The notes beneath the pieces are model-generated. The model was not told the DNA's origin and made no database searches. It was given only the letters and a program-made list of their open reading frames with translations. A stretch of 64,000 bases of DNA from Tatumella sp. JGM118. Its GTDB lineage: Bacteria; Pseudomonadota; Gammaproteobacteria; Enterobacterales; Enterobacteriaceae. A program made the translations under genes and the position numbers. This document shows, piece by piece, positions 10,101-18,580 of this stretch (its first letter is position 1; each line of letters opens with the position of its first letter). The DNA lies in the NCBI RefSeq assembly GCF_018257515.1, contig NZ_JAERJR010000010.1, positions 1-64,000 on the forward strand, in the 5' to 3' direction.

Positions 10101-10529
10101 CGGACGATACACCAGATACTGGTCAAACAGGTCAGCAATGCGGGTGCTTAACTGAAACAGCTTACGTTTATCATCATCATCGTTCAGGTAATGGCGGAGC
10201 GGCAGAAAGGTGTCCTGTGACAGAAGTCCGGGCAGTAACGTCATCAGCTTCCAGCTCATGGCGCTTTTATTGAAGGCACTTTCTTTCGGGATACCGGGGA
10301 GTACGCAGACAAACATCTGCCAGATAAAACTGGCCGGTAGCGGAAACCCGATATTCGCGGCCACCGAAAACTCTTCCGCCAGCGCCATTTGCAGCCACTG
10401 AGCCATACCGGGACTCTGCACCAGTACGACCTCTTTACTGAACGGATCAGCTAACGGCTCCCTTTTGATAAGGTGTGCCGTCAGATCTTTTAAAATATCC
10501 AGCTGATTTGAATGATAGACCCTGAACAT
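7158..10529 (-). CDS. recC: RecBCD exonuclease V subunit gamma, RecC
   Basis: RecC is the scaffold and Chi-recognition subunit of RecBCD; it has the fold of an inactive helicase plus inactive nuclease. The start was set at the ATG at 10529 (MFRVYHSNQLDILKD), which aligns with the E. coli start, gives 1123 residues (E. coli 1122) and follows AGGAGA at good spacing. An 11-codon upstream extension is open but unsupported. Conserved blocks such as VQSPGMAQWLQM and KRKLFQLSTRIADLFDQYL are present. It follows the prepilin-like genes with an 80-nt gap. Confidence 0.97.
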   Translation of the reverse strand: MFRVYHSNQLDILKDLTAHLIKREPLADPFSKEVVLVQSPGMAQWLQMALAEEFSVAANIGFPLPASFIWQMFVCVLPGIPKESAFNKSAMSWKLMTLLPGLLSQDTFLPLRHYLNDDDDKRKLFQLSTRIADLFDQYLVYRPDWLNLWEQQQQVDGLGEAQQWQAPLWRALVAYTAELEQPEWHRANLYSRFIEALENCDTPPEGLPPRVFICGISALPPVYLQALQALGRHIDIHLLFTNPCRDYWGDIRDPAFLAKLQSRQRKLHQSSQQRPLFRDPGQASSLFGPDGEQQLTQPLLASWGKLGRDNLYLLAQMDALDNEIDAFVEPGHDTLLHSLQQDILTLEDHAVIGITTEEFNNSSARRLLNPQDDSFTLRACHSPQREVEVVQDYLLGLMDADPTLKPRDIIVMVSDIDSYSPFIQSVFTDVSRERYLPFAISDRRASQAHPVIQAFLQLLSLPDSRFTSEDILALLEVPALAERFAIDEQGLRTLRHWVDESGVRWGLDDSSVSDLSLPVTGQHTWQFGLQRMLLGYALESEQGDWQGILPYDESAGLQAELAGQLAELLSCLAEWRQRLRQSLTLEAWQPCCRELIDTFFAGDTDSETALVLIDEQWRQLLEQGLESRYPGEVPVTVLRDELRSRLEQERISQRFLAGQVNFCTLMPMRSIPFKVVCLLGMNDGVYPRTLTPSGFDLMQQSPRKGDRSRRDDDRYLFLEALLSARDRLYISYIGRSIRDNAERLPSVLVSELCEYVTRSFRLPGSESLNVDDSAQQVMQHLLYQHSRTPFAPENFIAEHARQSFASEWLPAASGQGLPVPAFVTPLEPFSPEEVSLDQLLRFWRHPVRAWFTQRLGISFLAQEDELPDTEPFELDNLQRYQINTQLLNTLVSRHDSEQFFRRQRMAGHLPYGAFGNIFRDKQLSEMQDIAARVSDQLTESRSVEVDLTLSLRLTGWLTGVQDDGILRWRPGELNLSDGLLLWIEHVVSCALGMPGISRMYGRHDSCWRFMPLGQEEAMQQLEKLLTGYLQGMNSPLMLLNRSGGGWLQACLNKELQLAGDEETLRKALQKLTEGWQGTVLIPGEGEDPYLQRLCRELNEDTVNAICQAAETWYLPVLRAHTPE

Positions 10530-10609
10530 ATTGTCTCCTGCGACGCCTGCCGTCTCTGCCACGTCACTCTACCTGCTCATCTTCCGGTTGCAAGCCCCGC
10601 GCCCACTTA

Positions 10610-10933
10610 TTACGGTAAACGATCACCAAAGGGCGGACAAAACAGTTGTTGCAGGGTGGCCTGCCGGCGAAATGGTCCTTCCGTATGTGCGATTACCCGC
10701 ACACAGCCGTCTGCCGCAGGCTGACGGCTGACATCACTGCGCCAGCCGGCGGGGGGCTTGCCCGCCAGTACCTGAGCAGCAGCCCGTACGGCATCGCGTT
10801 GTGCCCATTGTCGCTGGTAACTGCTGACCAGTTGCCGATGGTACTGACTGAGCAGCAAAACGCTGAGTGAGAGGATCAGTAAAGCGATAAGGCATTCAGC
10901 CAGACTAAAGCCCCTGCCGGCATTCCCGTTCAT
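10610..10933 (-). CDS. ppdC: Prepilin peptidase-dependent protein C (PpdC-like pseudopilin)
   Basis: A 107-residue minor-pilin-like protein. Near the N-terminus it has a type IV prepilin leader, GRGFSLAE, followed by a hydrophobic stretch (LIALLILSLSVLLL). In the family a prepilin peptidase cleaves after the Gly and N-methylates the Phe. The start ATG at 10933 lies inside ygdB, giving a 29-nt overlap; the longer open frame upstream is only the shadow of ygdB and ppdB. It is the last of four pseudopilin-type genes between thyA and recC, the same position and order as in E. coli. The function of this set in enterobacteria is unsettled. Confidence 0.85.
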   Translation of the reverse strand: MNGNAGRGFSLAECLIALLILSLSVLLLSQYHRQLVSSYQRQWAQRDAVRAAAQVLAGKPPAGWRSDVSRQPAADGCVRVIAHTEGPFRRQATLQQLFCPPFGDRLP

Positions 10934-11327
10934 CGGGTAACGGGCAAAGGTCACTCCAGCCAGCAGGGATGGCGGTAATACGCGAACGGGCCGCATCTGC
11001 TGGCTGAACCCATCGCCAGAGCAGTATCTCGCCATTGGCCGATTGCCCGCGTAATATCCCGCGTTCGCGGGTCTGCCATAACAGGCAACTGCGCCAGCCT
11101 TCTTCCGGGGACTGCCGGCATTGCCATCCCTCATGGTCTTCCCAGCGTTGCTGTCCACCCCAGGCCAGTGACGATGCGGCCTGAAAGAAATCCTGCAGGT
11201 AATGATATTCATCGCTCCCTCCCGGCATACCGGCCCGTAAGATCCGTTCACTGGCCTGCAATAACAGGCTCCCCATCAGCAACAGCAAAACGACAATCAG
11301 CAGCGGTGAGCTGCCCCGCTGTTTCAC
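10905..11327 (-). CDS. ygdB: YgdB family protein (DUF2509), pseudopilin-operon component
   Basis: A 140-residue protein with an N-terminal hydrophobic helix (about 9-24, LLIVVLLLLMGSLLLQ) following KQRGSSP, and a Trp/Cys-containing soluble part. Its length and position match E. coli YgdB (135 residues), between ppdB and ppdC. The start is a GTG at 11327 that overlaps the ppdB stop in a GTGA, indicating translational coupling. It is probably a minor pilin-like envelope protein like its neighbours; its biochemical role is unknown. Confidence 0.85.
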   Translation of the reverse strand: MKQRGSSPLLIVVLLLLMGSLLLQASERILRAGMPGGSDEYHYLQDFFQAASSLAWGGQQRWEDHEGWQCRQSPEEGWRSCLLWQTRERGILRGQSANGEILLWRWVQPADAARSRITAIPAGWSDLCPLPDERECRQGL

Positions 11328-11887
11328 AGGTTTTCGGACAGCACCCAGTGCCGTCGCGTCAGCGTCACTCCGGAACCGGCGCTGGCCGTCAGTTCCACCC
11401 CCAGCCGGGAACGCTCACGCAGAAAGCGTAATCGCATAATCTGCAGCGATGCCGGATCATTAACGCCTTCCCACCCGGAGCCGTCACAGCCTGTTACCCC
11501 CCGCTGAGTCTCCAGGCGTTTATCCCGCCAGCGGAAGCCGTAACTGTCATTTTTCAGGCTACCGGAAACCTCTCCCGGCACATAGCGCCGCGACTGTAAC
11601 CGCACTATCAGGCAGCGACCATCGGCACTCAGTATGACCGGCGGACGGGCACAGGGCGGCTTTTCGCAGTACCCCGCACGCCGGAAATGTTTTTCCAGCA
11701 TCAGCAGCAGTTCATGGACTTCCTGTGCCAGCAGGGTTTGCTGTTGCAGTCGTCCGTTGTTCCGGACCAGATGCGGGAAAAATCGCGCCGCGCCCAGAAA
11801 GATACCGCTGCTGATCAGCAGGGCCAGCAACATTTCCCCCAGGGTAAAGCCGTGACGCTTTCCGCTGCGTTTCCCCGGTTTCGGCAT
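11324..11887 (-). CDS. ppdB: Prepilin peptidase-dependent protein B (PpdB-like pseudopilin)
   Basis: A 187-residue pseudopilin. After the start MPKPGKRSGKR comes the prepilin cleavage motif HGFTLGEMLL and a hydrophobic helix (LLALLISSGIFLG). Several Cys residues in the globular part (CEKPPC, TGCDGSGW) suggest disulfides. The start ATG at 11887 shares one base with the ppdA stop (TAATG), and the 3' end overlaps ygdB by 4 nt. The open frame continues upstream inside ppdA but without pilin features. It corresponds to E. coli ppdB in the same gene order. Confidence 0.85.
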   Translation of the reverse strand: MPKPGKRSGKRHGFTLGEMLLALLISSGIFLGAARFFPHLVRNNGRLQQQTLLAQEVHELLLMLEKHFRRAGYCEKPPCARPPVILSADGRCLIVRLQSRRYVPGEVSGSLKNDSYGFRWRDKRLETQRGVTGCDGSGWEGVNDPASLQIMRLRFLRERSRLGVELTASAGSGVTLTRRHWVLSENL

Positions 11888-12372
11888 TATTCGCATCCCC
11901 CTGCCGCTGGCTGACAGAGCCTTATCCTCGCCCGCGACGAAATAATCACCCGCATGCGCCGGGCGGGTGTACCAAACTCCAGGCTGCCTGCCCGCGCAAC
12001 ATTCCGGCGACCGTAAAACCCGGGCTCCCCGAGCACCGCCAGTAACTGTATCTGCGGATAGGGCGCGCGCCAGACAAAACGGGCCGTCCGCAAACATCCG
12101 TTGCGCTCTGCCTGAGGACGGGTGTCCACGCACCAGATATCGCCACTGCGATAAATGGCCAGCGGCAGATGACGATTGGTGCGGTTCGCAACCTCGCGGA
12201 CCCCGGCAAGAAACACCTGTAAACCGGTCGCCGTCTCTGCCAGTTGCTGTTGCTCACGCCAGCCCTGCCAGAACAGGCCGCCGCCGCCCGCCAGTAAGGC
12301 AGTGATCAGCAGGACCAGTGCCAGTTCAGGCAAAGTGAATCCATCCGAAGAAAGGTGAGTGTTGTTATTCAT
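11887..12372 (-). CDS. ppdA: Prepilin peptidase-dependent protein A (PpdA-like pseudopilin)
   Basis: A 161-residue GspH-type pseudopilin and first gene of the ppdA-ppdB-ygdB-ppdC-recC run. From the chosen ATG at 12372 it reads MNNNTHLSSDGFTLPELALV, a typical prepilin leader (cleavage expected between Gly and Phe) followed by a transmembrane helix. A 28-codon upstream extension is open but would place the leader internally. The C-terminus (ARIRLCQPAAGGCE) resembles the ending of E. coli PpdA (GRLRLCQQGETEGC). The protein is probably exported and inserted in the inner membrane. Confidence 0.85.
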   Translation of the reverse strand: MNNNTHLSSDGFTLPELALVLLITALLAGGGGLFWQGWREQQQLAETATGLQVFLAGVREVANRTNRHLPLAIYRSGDIWCVDTRPQAERNGCLRTARFVWRAPYPQIQLLAVLGEPGFYGRRNVARAGSLEFGTPARRMRVIISSRARIRLCQPAAGGCE

Positions 12373-12489
12373 ATCCGCAGTATGCGGCAGAAAAAGCAGC
12401 CGGTACTCCGGCAACGCGACAGCCTCCGGGCGGCTACGCAGAAAAAGACCGGTCACCTCAGAGATTCAGCGGGATTTGTGCGGAGAGGC

Positions 12490-12521
12490 AAAAAAAAGCG
12501 GCAGTGCCAATGCACTACCGC
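12490..12521 (-). terminator. Intrinsic terminator after lgt-thyA
   Basis: On the minus strand, 27 nt after the thyA stop, GCGGTAGTGC pairs with GCACTGCCGC (12498-12507 with 12512-12521) around a 4-nt loop and is followed by a run of eight T (12490-12497 on the + strand as A). It is a classical rho-independent terminator that separates lgt-thyA from the pseudopilin genes. Confidence 0.88.
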
Positions 12522-12548
12522 CGTGATGCGTTTACTGCGCGGATGAAC

Positions 12549-13343
12549 TCAGACGGCGACCGGGGCCTTGATCGCCGGGTGAGGATCATAGCCTTCAATC
12601 TCAAAATCATCGAAGGTGTAATCGAAGATGGAATCAGGCTTACGCTTGATTTTCAGCACCGGTAACGGGCGTGGCTCCCGGGTCAGTTGCAGACGCGCCT
12701 GCTCAAGGTGGTTGTTGTACAGGTGAGTATCCCCGCCGGTCCAGACAAAATCACCCACCTGCAAATCGCACTGCTGGGCGACCATATGCACCAGTAAGGC
12801 ATAGCTGGCGATATTAAACGGCAGGCCCAGGAAGACGTCACACGAGCGCTGATACAACTGACAGCTCAGACGGCCATCCGCCACATAGAACTGGAAGAAC
12901 GCATGGCAGGGTGCCAGCGCCATTTTGTCCAGTTCACCGACGTTCCATGCAGAAACAATAATACGCCGTGAATCCGGGTCCTGTTTCAGCTGACGAATGA
13001 CCTCACTGATCTGGTCGATATGGCGGCCGTCTGCCGAAGGCCAGCTCCGCCACTGACGACCATAGACCGGCCCCAGATCACCCTGTTCGTCTGCCCACTC
13101 ATCCCAGATAGTGACCTTATTCTCCTTCAGATAAGCAATGTTGGTTTCCCCTTTCAGGAACCAGAGCAACTCATGAATAATGGAGCGGATATGACACTTT
13201 TTGGTCGTGACCAGCGGAAAGCCCTGCTGCAGATCAAAGCGCATCTGGTGACCAAATATCGACAATGTGCCGGTACCTGTACGGTCATCTTTTGATGCAC
13301 CCTCGTTTAAGACTTTCTGCATCAGTTCCAGATACTGTTTCAT
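12549..13343 (-). CDS. thyA: Thymidylate synthase ThyA
   Basis: ThyA methylates dUMP to dTMP using 5,10-methylenetetrahydrofolate, giving dihydrofolate; it is the de novo source of dTMP in the cytoplasm. The 264-residue protein has exactly the E. coli length. Key sites are present: RTGTGT at the dUMP/folate site, WDEWAD, the nucleophile Cys146 in [11 protein letters not shown], and the [15 protein letters not shown] signature. Its ATG overlaps the lgt stop as ATGA, so translation is coupled to lgt as in E. coli, and a strong terminator follows. Confidence 0.99.
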   Translation of the reverse strand: MKQYLELMQKVLNEGASKDDRTGTGTLSIFGHQMRFDLQQGFPLVTTKKCHIRSIIHELLWFLKGETNIAYLKENKVTIWDEWADEQGDLGPVYGRQWRSWPSADGRHIDQISEVIRQLKQDPDSRRIIVSAWNVGELDKMALAPCHAFFQFYVADGRLSCQLYQRSCDVFLGLPFNIASYALLVHMVAQQCDLQVGDFVWTGGDTHLYNNHLEQARLQLTREPRPLPVLKIKRKPDSIFDYTFDDFEIEGYDPHPAIKAPVAV

Positions 13344-14221
13344 TTTACTTCACCCGGTTGTTTCAGCGAGCTTCTACGGTAAGCCCAAATCATCATAATC
13401 ACACCGGCCAGAATCATCGGAATCGACAGGATTTGCCCCATACTGATCACACCGTCAAACAGACCCAGCTGGGCATCCGGTTGGCGGAAGAATTCAACGA
13501 TGATACGGAAAGCGCCGTAACCAATCAGGAACAGACCTGACACACTTCCCAGCGGGCGCGGTTTGCGAATAAATACATTCAGGATGATAAACAGGATCAC
13601 CCCTTCCAGCAGCAGTTCATAGAGCTGTGACGGATGACGTGGCAGGACACCGTAGGTGTTCAGTAATGACTGCCACTGCGGATGCGTCGCGACCAGTGCC
13701 AGATCCTCATCCCTCGAGCCCGGGAATAACATCGCCCATGGACAGTTCGGGTCGACGCGGCCCCATAATTCGCCATTGATAAAATTACCCAGACGTCCGG
13801 CACCCAGCCCGAAAGGGATCAGCGGTGCAATAAAGTCAGAGACCTGGAAAAAGTTACGGCCGGTACGATGGGCAAACACCAGCATGACCACGATGACGCC
13901 GATCAGGCCGCCATGGAAGGACATCCCGCCATCCCAGACTTTGAAGAGATACAATGGATTCTGTAAAAACAGCGGCAGGTTATAAAACAGCACATAACCG
14001 ATCCTTCCGCCCAGGAAGACCCCGAGGAACCCGGCATAGAGCAGATTTTCGACTTCATTACGGGTCCAGCCACTGCCGGGTTTATCGGCGCGACGTCCGG
14101 CCAGCCACATAGCGAAAATAAAGCCGATCAAATACATCAATCCGTACCAGTGCAGTGATACCGGACCGATAGAAAAAATCACCGGGTCAAATTTTGGAAA
14201 AGCGATATAGCCGTTAGTCAT
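13340..14221 (-). CDS. lgt: Phosphatidylglycerol--prolipoprotein diacylglyceryl transferase Lgt
   Basis: Lgt transfers diacylglycerol from phosphatidylglycerol to the lipobox Cys of prolipoproteins, the first step of lipoprotein maturation, in the inner membrane. The 293-residue protein is about the size of E. coli Lgt (291), has about seven hydrophobic segments, and carries the conserved HGGLIGVI and the Lgt signature [14 protein letters not shown]. It precedes thyA with a 4-nt overlap. Potential local clients in this window include the YgdR and efflux-channel lipoproteins. Confidence 0.98.
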   Translation of the reverse strand: MTNGYIAFPKFDPVIFSIGPVSLHWYGLMYLIGFIFAMWLAGRRADKPGSGWTRNEVENLLYAGFLGVFLGGRIGYVLFYNLPLFLQNPLYLFKVWDGGMSFHGGLIGVIVVMLVFAHRTGRNFFQVSDFIAPLIPFGLGAGRLGNFINGELWGRVDPNCPWAMLFPGSRDEDLALVATHPQWQSLLNTYGVLPRHPSQLYELLLEGVILFIILNVFIRKPRPLGSVSGLFLIGYGAFRIIVEFFRQPDAQLGLFDGVISMGQILSIPMILAGVIMMIWAYRRSSLKQPGEVK

Positions 14222-14310
14222 CTTTCACCATTATTCTTTCTATCTGAAAGCCTGTCACCGGAAAAACCATTTTACCGGTGAAGACCGCGAAGAGTTGCGC
14301 ATGATAGCAC

Positions 14311-14334
14311 AGCCACCCGGGGCCGGGGGTGGCT
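14311..14334. repeat. GC-rich inverted repeat between ptsP and lgt
   Basis: AGCCACCC (14311-14318) and GGGTGGCT (14327-14334) form a perfect 8-bp stem with a GC-rich loop, 23 nt after the ptsP stop on the minus strand. There is no U-tract, so it may be a processing or 3'-protecting hairpin or a weak terminator between ptsP and lgt. Confidence 0.5.
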
Positions 14335-14356
14335 AAATGTAAACGGGGATGAGCCG

Positions 14357-16612
14357 CTAACGTCCGCCGCGGATCAACCCTCCGAGTCCCCGCCGCTCCA
14401 TAAAGACGGCCACCTGATAACGGACTTCACTCGCGGTACTGGCCTGTAATACCTGTGCAACCAGTTGCTCTGTCTCGCTGCAATCCAGGTGACGCAGCAG
14501 GTATTTCACCCGCGATACGTTTTTACCGTTCATACTTAAATGGCGGTACCCCATCCCGGTCAGCAGCGGCACACTCATCGGGTCACCGGCCATTTCACCA
14601 CACACACTGATCGGCAGGTTATGGCGCCGCGCCTCTAAGTTAATCTGATACATCGCTTTCAGTACCGACGGATGCAGCGAGTCGTAAAGGTTTGCCACCC
14701 GGGTATTATTCCGGTCAACGGCCAGCAGATACTGCGTCAGGTCGTTGGTCCCGACCGAAATAAAGTCAACCGTACGGGCCACCTGCGGTATCAGAAAAAT
14801 CATCGACGGTACTTCTATCATGACACCGACCTGAGGCCGCGGGATCTCGTAGCCCAGCATCTCTTCGACTTCATGCCCTGCCCGCTCGATCAGTTTACGG
14901 GCCTCATCGATCTCCTCGATACTGGTGATCATCGGTAACAGAATTTTAAGGTTACCGGAGGCCGCATTGGCACGCAGCATCGCCCTCACCTGAACCAGAA
15001 AAATTTCCGGCTGGTCGAGCGTCAGACGAATTCCCCGCCAGCCCAGGCTGGGGTTTTCTTCGCTGATGGGCATATACGGCAGCTGTTTATCGGCCCCGAT
15101 ATCCAGGGTACGCAGGGTCACCGGCTTATTATTAAAGACCTGCAGCATGCCCTGATATTGCGCGACCTGCTCTTCTTCCGACGGAAAGCCACTCTGCAAC
15201 ATAAAAGGCACTTCGGTACGGTACAGGCCGACACCATCGACCCGGTCTCCCATCGTCTGCTCAAGCTCGGCACTCAGACCAGCATTCAGCAGGATAGTCA
15301 CCGGTTCACCGTGTTTCATGACCCCTGGCTGCCCGGCGACGGTCTCGGCGGTTTCGCTGAGCGCATTCTCTTCGCGGATCAGCCGCTGATACTCTTTGAT
15401 CAGTATCGGCTCAGGGTCTATCAGTAATTCCCCCCGGTAACCGTCAACAATCAGCAGATGTTTGTGTAACTGTCCGGGACGGATATCCGCTCCCATAACC
15501 GCCGGGATGCCCATGGCCCGGGTCAGAATGGCGGCATGGGAGTTCGCCGCACCGTCGCGGACCACTACGCCTATCAACCGTTCCGGAGGCACTTCGGCCA
15601 GTGCCGTCGCGGTCAGTTCATCCGCCACCAGCACAAAACGTTCCGGCCAGGCATTGGTGCCATGCAGGCTGTCATCGAGATGGAACAGTAAACGCTGCCC
15701 GAGTTCACGAATATCGCCGCTGCGTTCGCGCAGATACGCATCTTTCAGGTCAGCAAACTGCCCGGCGTACTGCTCGATCACGGTTTTAACGGCCCATTCG
15801 GCCACGGCACCCTGGTCTATCTCACTGAGCAGGTCTTTCTTCAGCCGCGGGTCACTCAGCAGGTGAGAGTAAAGGTCAAAAATGGCCGCGCTCTCTTTCT
15901 GAATACTGCCGGAGAAGCGCTTACTGTAGCGACGGAATTCGTCGCCGGCTTCACTCATCGCCCGTAACAGACGTTCGCGTTCCTGCGCCGTATCCAGCGT
16001 CGAGGCCGGGGTGACCTGTTCGAGGGTTGGCTGAATATGGTCAACCCAGCCCGGGGCGACCGCAACCCCGGGTGAGGCGGCAATGGCACGGATACGGCTC
16101 TGACGAAATACCCCGAATAGCTGCCCTACCTGCGACTGGGAAAGCAGCGTACCGACCTGGGTCGCCAGGGTGACCAGAAAGGACTCTTCTGACTCGTCAA
16201 ACGAGCGTAATTCACGCTGCTGAACCACCAGAACACCAAGCACCTGACGACGGTTGATGATAGGTGCGCCCAGAAACGAGCGATAATGCTCTTCTTTTAC
16301 GGAAGGAATAAATTTGAAGCTGGGATGGCTCTGGGCGTCGGCCAGGTTAATCGGTTCGGCCAGGCGACCGACCAGTCCGACAATCCCTTCATCCAGAGCC
16401 AGAGTAATGGTGCGACCACGCGGTTTTTTCAGACCGCGGGTTGCCATCAGGTAATAGCACTGACGCTCCTGATCGGCCAGGTACACCGAGCAGACCTCGG
16501 TTTCCATCGCCTGGCAGATCTCATTCACCAGTATATCGAGTGCTTCATTGAGTCTGGAAGCACTGGCTACCTTTTCTACAATATCGCGTAACCGGGTGAG
16601 CATCAGCGCCAT
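14357..16612 (-). CDS. ptsP: Phosphoenolpyruvate--protein phosphotransferase PtsP (EI-Ntr)
   Basis: PtsP is enzyme I of the nitrogen-related phosphotransferase chain (PtsP-PtsO-PtsN), which signals nitrogen and potassium status. The N-terminal GAF domain (about 1-170) is followed by the PTS enzyme I body: the phospho-His region DGAANSHAAIL, the PEP-utilising barrel (LRTLDIGADKQLPYMP, SVGTNDLTQYLLAVDRNN) and the conserved Cys in SVCGEMAGDP. The ATG at 16612 follows AGAGGA with good spacing and gives 751 residues; the in-frame ATG three codons on gives 748, the E. coli length, but lacks its own ribosome site. It lies 3 nt after rppH, in one operon. Confidence 0.97.
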   Translation of the reverse strand: MALMLTRLRDIVEKVASASRLNEALDILVNEICQAMETEVCSVYLADQERQCYYLMATRGLKKPRGRTITLALDEGIVGLVGRLAEPINLADAQSHPSFKFIPSVKEEHYRSFLGAPIINRRQVLGVLVVQQRELRSFDESEESFLVTLATQVGTLLSQSQVGQLFGVFRQSRIRAIAASPGVAVAPGWVDHIQPTLEQVTPASTLDTAQERERLLRAMSEAGDEFRRYSKRFSGSIQKESAAIFDLYSHLLSDPRLKKDLLSEIDQGAVAEWAVKTVIEQYAGQFADLKDAYLRERSGDIRELGQRLLFHLDDSLHGTNAWPERFVLVADELTATALAEVPPERLIGVVVRDGAANSHAAILTRAMGIPAVMGADIRPGQLHKHLLIVDGYRGELLIDPEPILIKEYQRLIREENALSETAETVAGQPGVMKHGEPVTILLNAGLSAELEQTMGDRVDGVGLYRTEVPFMLQSGFPSEEEQVAQYQGMLQVFNNKPVTLRTLDIGADKQLPYMPISEENPSLGWRGIRLTLDQPEIFLVQVRAMLRANAASGNLKILLPMITSIEEIDEARKLIERAGHEVEEMLGYEIPRPQVGVMIEVPSMIFLIPQVARTVDFISVGTNDLTQYLLAVDRNNTRVANLYDSLHPSVLKAMYQINLEARRHNLPISVCGEMAGDPMSVPLLTGMGYRHLSMNGKNVSRVKYLLRHLDCSETEQLVAQVLQASTASEVRYQVAVFMERRGLGGLIRGGR

Positions 16613-16615
16613 GCT

Positions 16616-17143
16616 CTATCCTCTTTTTCTTCGGCCGGGCTGTTGACTGCGTGGCAGTGAATTCTCTGTTGCAGACATCACCACAGTCGCGAACTCTTTC
16701 ATCACGCGGCGATAGACATCACGTTTGAAAGAGACAACCTGGCGCACCGGGTACCAGAAACTTACCCAGCGCCAGCCATCAAATTCAGGGGTACTGCTTC
16801 CCTGGACATTAATGGCATTCTCGTGGCATTGCAGTTGCAGCAGAAACCATTTTTGTTTCTGGCCGATACACACCGGCCGGGTATCCCAACGCACCAAACG
16901 TTTGGGCAATTTGTAACGCAACCAGTTACGGGTAGAGGCGATAATCCGTACATCTTTACGATGTAAGCCGACTTCTTCAAACAATTCCCGATACATCGCC
17001 TGTTCCGGGGTCTCTCCGGGATTAATGCCTCCCTGAGGAAACTGCCAGGAGTGTTGTCCGAAACGCCTGGCCCACAGAACCTGTCCTTGCCTGTTACAGA
17101 TTACAATCCCAACATTCGGGCGGTAGCCATCATCATCGATCAC
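16616..17143 (-). CDS. rppH: RNA pyrophosphohydrolase RppH
   Basis: RppH removes pyrophosphate from the 5' end of transcripts, which triggers RNase E-dependent decay. The 175-residue protein (E. coli 176) has a complete Nudix box, starting [20 protein letters not shown] and continuing VG, with the metal-binding Glu residues in REXXEE, and the RNA-end-recognition region [10 protein letters not shown]. It begins with GTG at 17143 ([12 protein letters not shown]). It is the promoter-proximal gene of rppH-ptsP and is divergent from mutH across the DARS2 region. Confidence 0.98.
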   Translation of the reverse strand: MIDDDGYRPNVGIVICNRQGQVLWARRFGQHSWQFPQGGINPGETPEQAMYRELFEEVGLHRKDVRIIASTRNWLRYKLPKRLVRWDTRPVCIGQKQKWFLLQLQCHENAINVQGSSTPEFDGWRWVSFWYPVRQVVSFKRDVYRRVMKEFATVVMSATENSLPRSQQPGRRKRG

Positions 17144-17827
17144 CAGACTACCTCAAAGCTATCTTTAGATAGCCTGATTGTTTCATACTCCTTACAGGCG
17201 GTAAACCACTGGCTGACAGGGATTCGACAGAATAAATCAGGGATAACCCACAAAAAACCTTAGAGTTATAAACAGAGACCGGTCAGAGAGCCTGATTTTA
17301 TGCACCTTTTCTGTGGATAGCTTTGTGCAGAACACGGGATTTCCCTGAATAATAGCGAAATCCCCCGTAAAGTACCGGGTGAGGAAATAAAAAATAAATT
17401 GCTATATTTCATTTAGTTAAGCAATTAACCACAGGCAAAAACTAAGGGTTTTACGGGCCGTGCCGCAAATAACTTAGCGAGCAGAACAAAAAATAACCAT
17501 CGCTATTTTTATCCACAGTTTATGGTGATATGTTATCCACCATCGCAAAAAAAATTGCACGGACCGCTAAAGTCAAGGCTGTAAATCGAACCAGTAGTCA
17601 GGGTCATACACAGTTATCCCATTTTTCTGTGGATAACTCTGCGTATAATCCTGTTTATTACCCATGACAAACAGGTATAACGCTGGCCCCTGTTCTTCTG
17701 ACATCCCGCCGGGTACATAAAAAAGTGCGTTGAATCATGCTATTATTAGATTTACTCACTGCATTCAGGCGTATCAATAAATCCCCCCGCCTGGCAGGTT
17801 GTTTTTTAATCAGTTAAATGAGGGCTT
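17144..17827. promoter_or_regulatory. DARS2-type DnaA-reactivating locus (rppH-mutH intergenic region)
   Basis: This 684-bp non-coding, AT-rich region has a cluster of DnaA boxes: perfect TTATCCACA at 17509-17517, TTATCCACC at 17533-17541, and perfect TGTGGATAA (opposite orientation) at 17628-17636, plus one-mismatch boxes TTAACCACA at 17425-17433 and TGTGGATAG at 17312-17320. In E. coli the mutH-rppH (ygdP) intergenic region is DARS2, where DnaA-ADP is regenerated to DnaA-ATP with help from IHF and Fis. Matching position and box cluster support the call. I did not find a convincing IHF site by eye. Promoters for the divergent rppH and mutH must also lie here. Confidence 0.8.
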
Positions 17828-18514
17828 ATGTCTGACTCGCCGGCACCTCTGGCCGCCCCGGAAAATGAACAGGTATTACTGCAGCGTGCTTATGCGCTCG
17901 CCGGACAAACACTGGAAGAACTGGCTGCCACGTTCTTCCTGCCGGTGCCGGCCGATCTTCGCCGGGATAAGGGCTGGATAGGGACCCTGATCGAATGGCA
18001 CCTCGGGGCGTCGGCAGGCAGTAAGGCGGAACAGGACTTTGCGCATCTGGGGATCGAACTGAAAACCATACCTGTGGATAGCCGGGGGCAGCCACTGGAA
18101 ACCACCTTTGTCTGTGTTGCGCCGTTAACCGGTAATACCGGTGTCAGCTGGCAGCACTGCCACCTGCGTCATAAGTTATCGCGTGTCTTATGGGTGCCGG
18201 TGGAAGGTGAACGGTCCCTGCCCCTGAAACAGCGACGGATAGGCACCCCGTTATTGTGGAGCCCTACCCCGGAAGAGGAGGAACAGCTGCGCGCGGACTG
18301 GGAGGAACTGATGGAAATGATTGTACTGGGTGACGTGGATAAAATTACCGCCCGCCACGGTCAGTATCTGCAAATCCGCCCGAAAGCCGCCAACCGTAAA
18401 GCCCTCACGGAGGGCATCGGGGCACAGGGCCAGCCCATCATGACGCTGCCACGCGGCTTCTATCTGAAGAAAACCTTTACCGGGCCGCTGCTGGCCCGCC
18501 ATTTTCTGCTGTGA
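17828..18514 (+). CDS. mutH: DNA mismatch repair endonuclease MutH
   Basis: MutH nicks the unmethylated strand at hemimethylated GATC sites when activated by MutS and MutL. The 228-residue protein (E. coli 229) has the restriction-enzyme-like catalytic triad Asp70...Glu77-x-Lys79 ([15 protein letters not shown]) and the conserved C-terminal [16 protein letters not shown]. The ATG follows GAGGG. It is monocistronic or co-transcribed with ygdQ, 66 bp downstream. Its presence implies Dam-directed mismatch repair in this organism. Confidence 0.98.
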   Translation: MSDSPAPLAAPENEQVLLQRAYALAGQTLEELAATFFLPVPADLRRDKGWIGTLIEWHLGASAGSKAEQDFAHLGIELKTIPVDSRGQPLETTFVCVAPLTGNTGVSWQHCHLRHKLSRVLWVPVEGERSLPLKQRRIGTPLLWSPTPEEEEQLRADWEELMEMIVLGDVDKITARHGQYLQIRPKAANRKALTEGIGAQGQPIMTLPRGFYLKKTFTGPLLARHFLL

Positions 18515-18580
18515 TTTTTTACTGTAACCGATTAATCCTGCCCGGTTATACTCTCTGTTTAGCTTTCGTTTAGGATTGAT

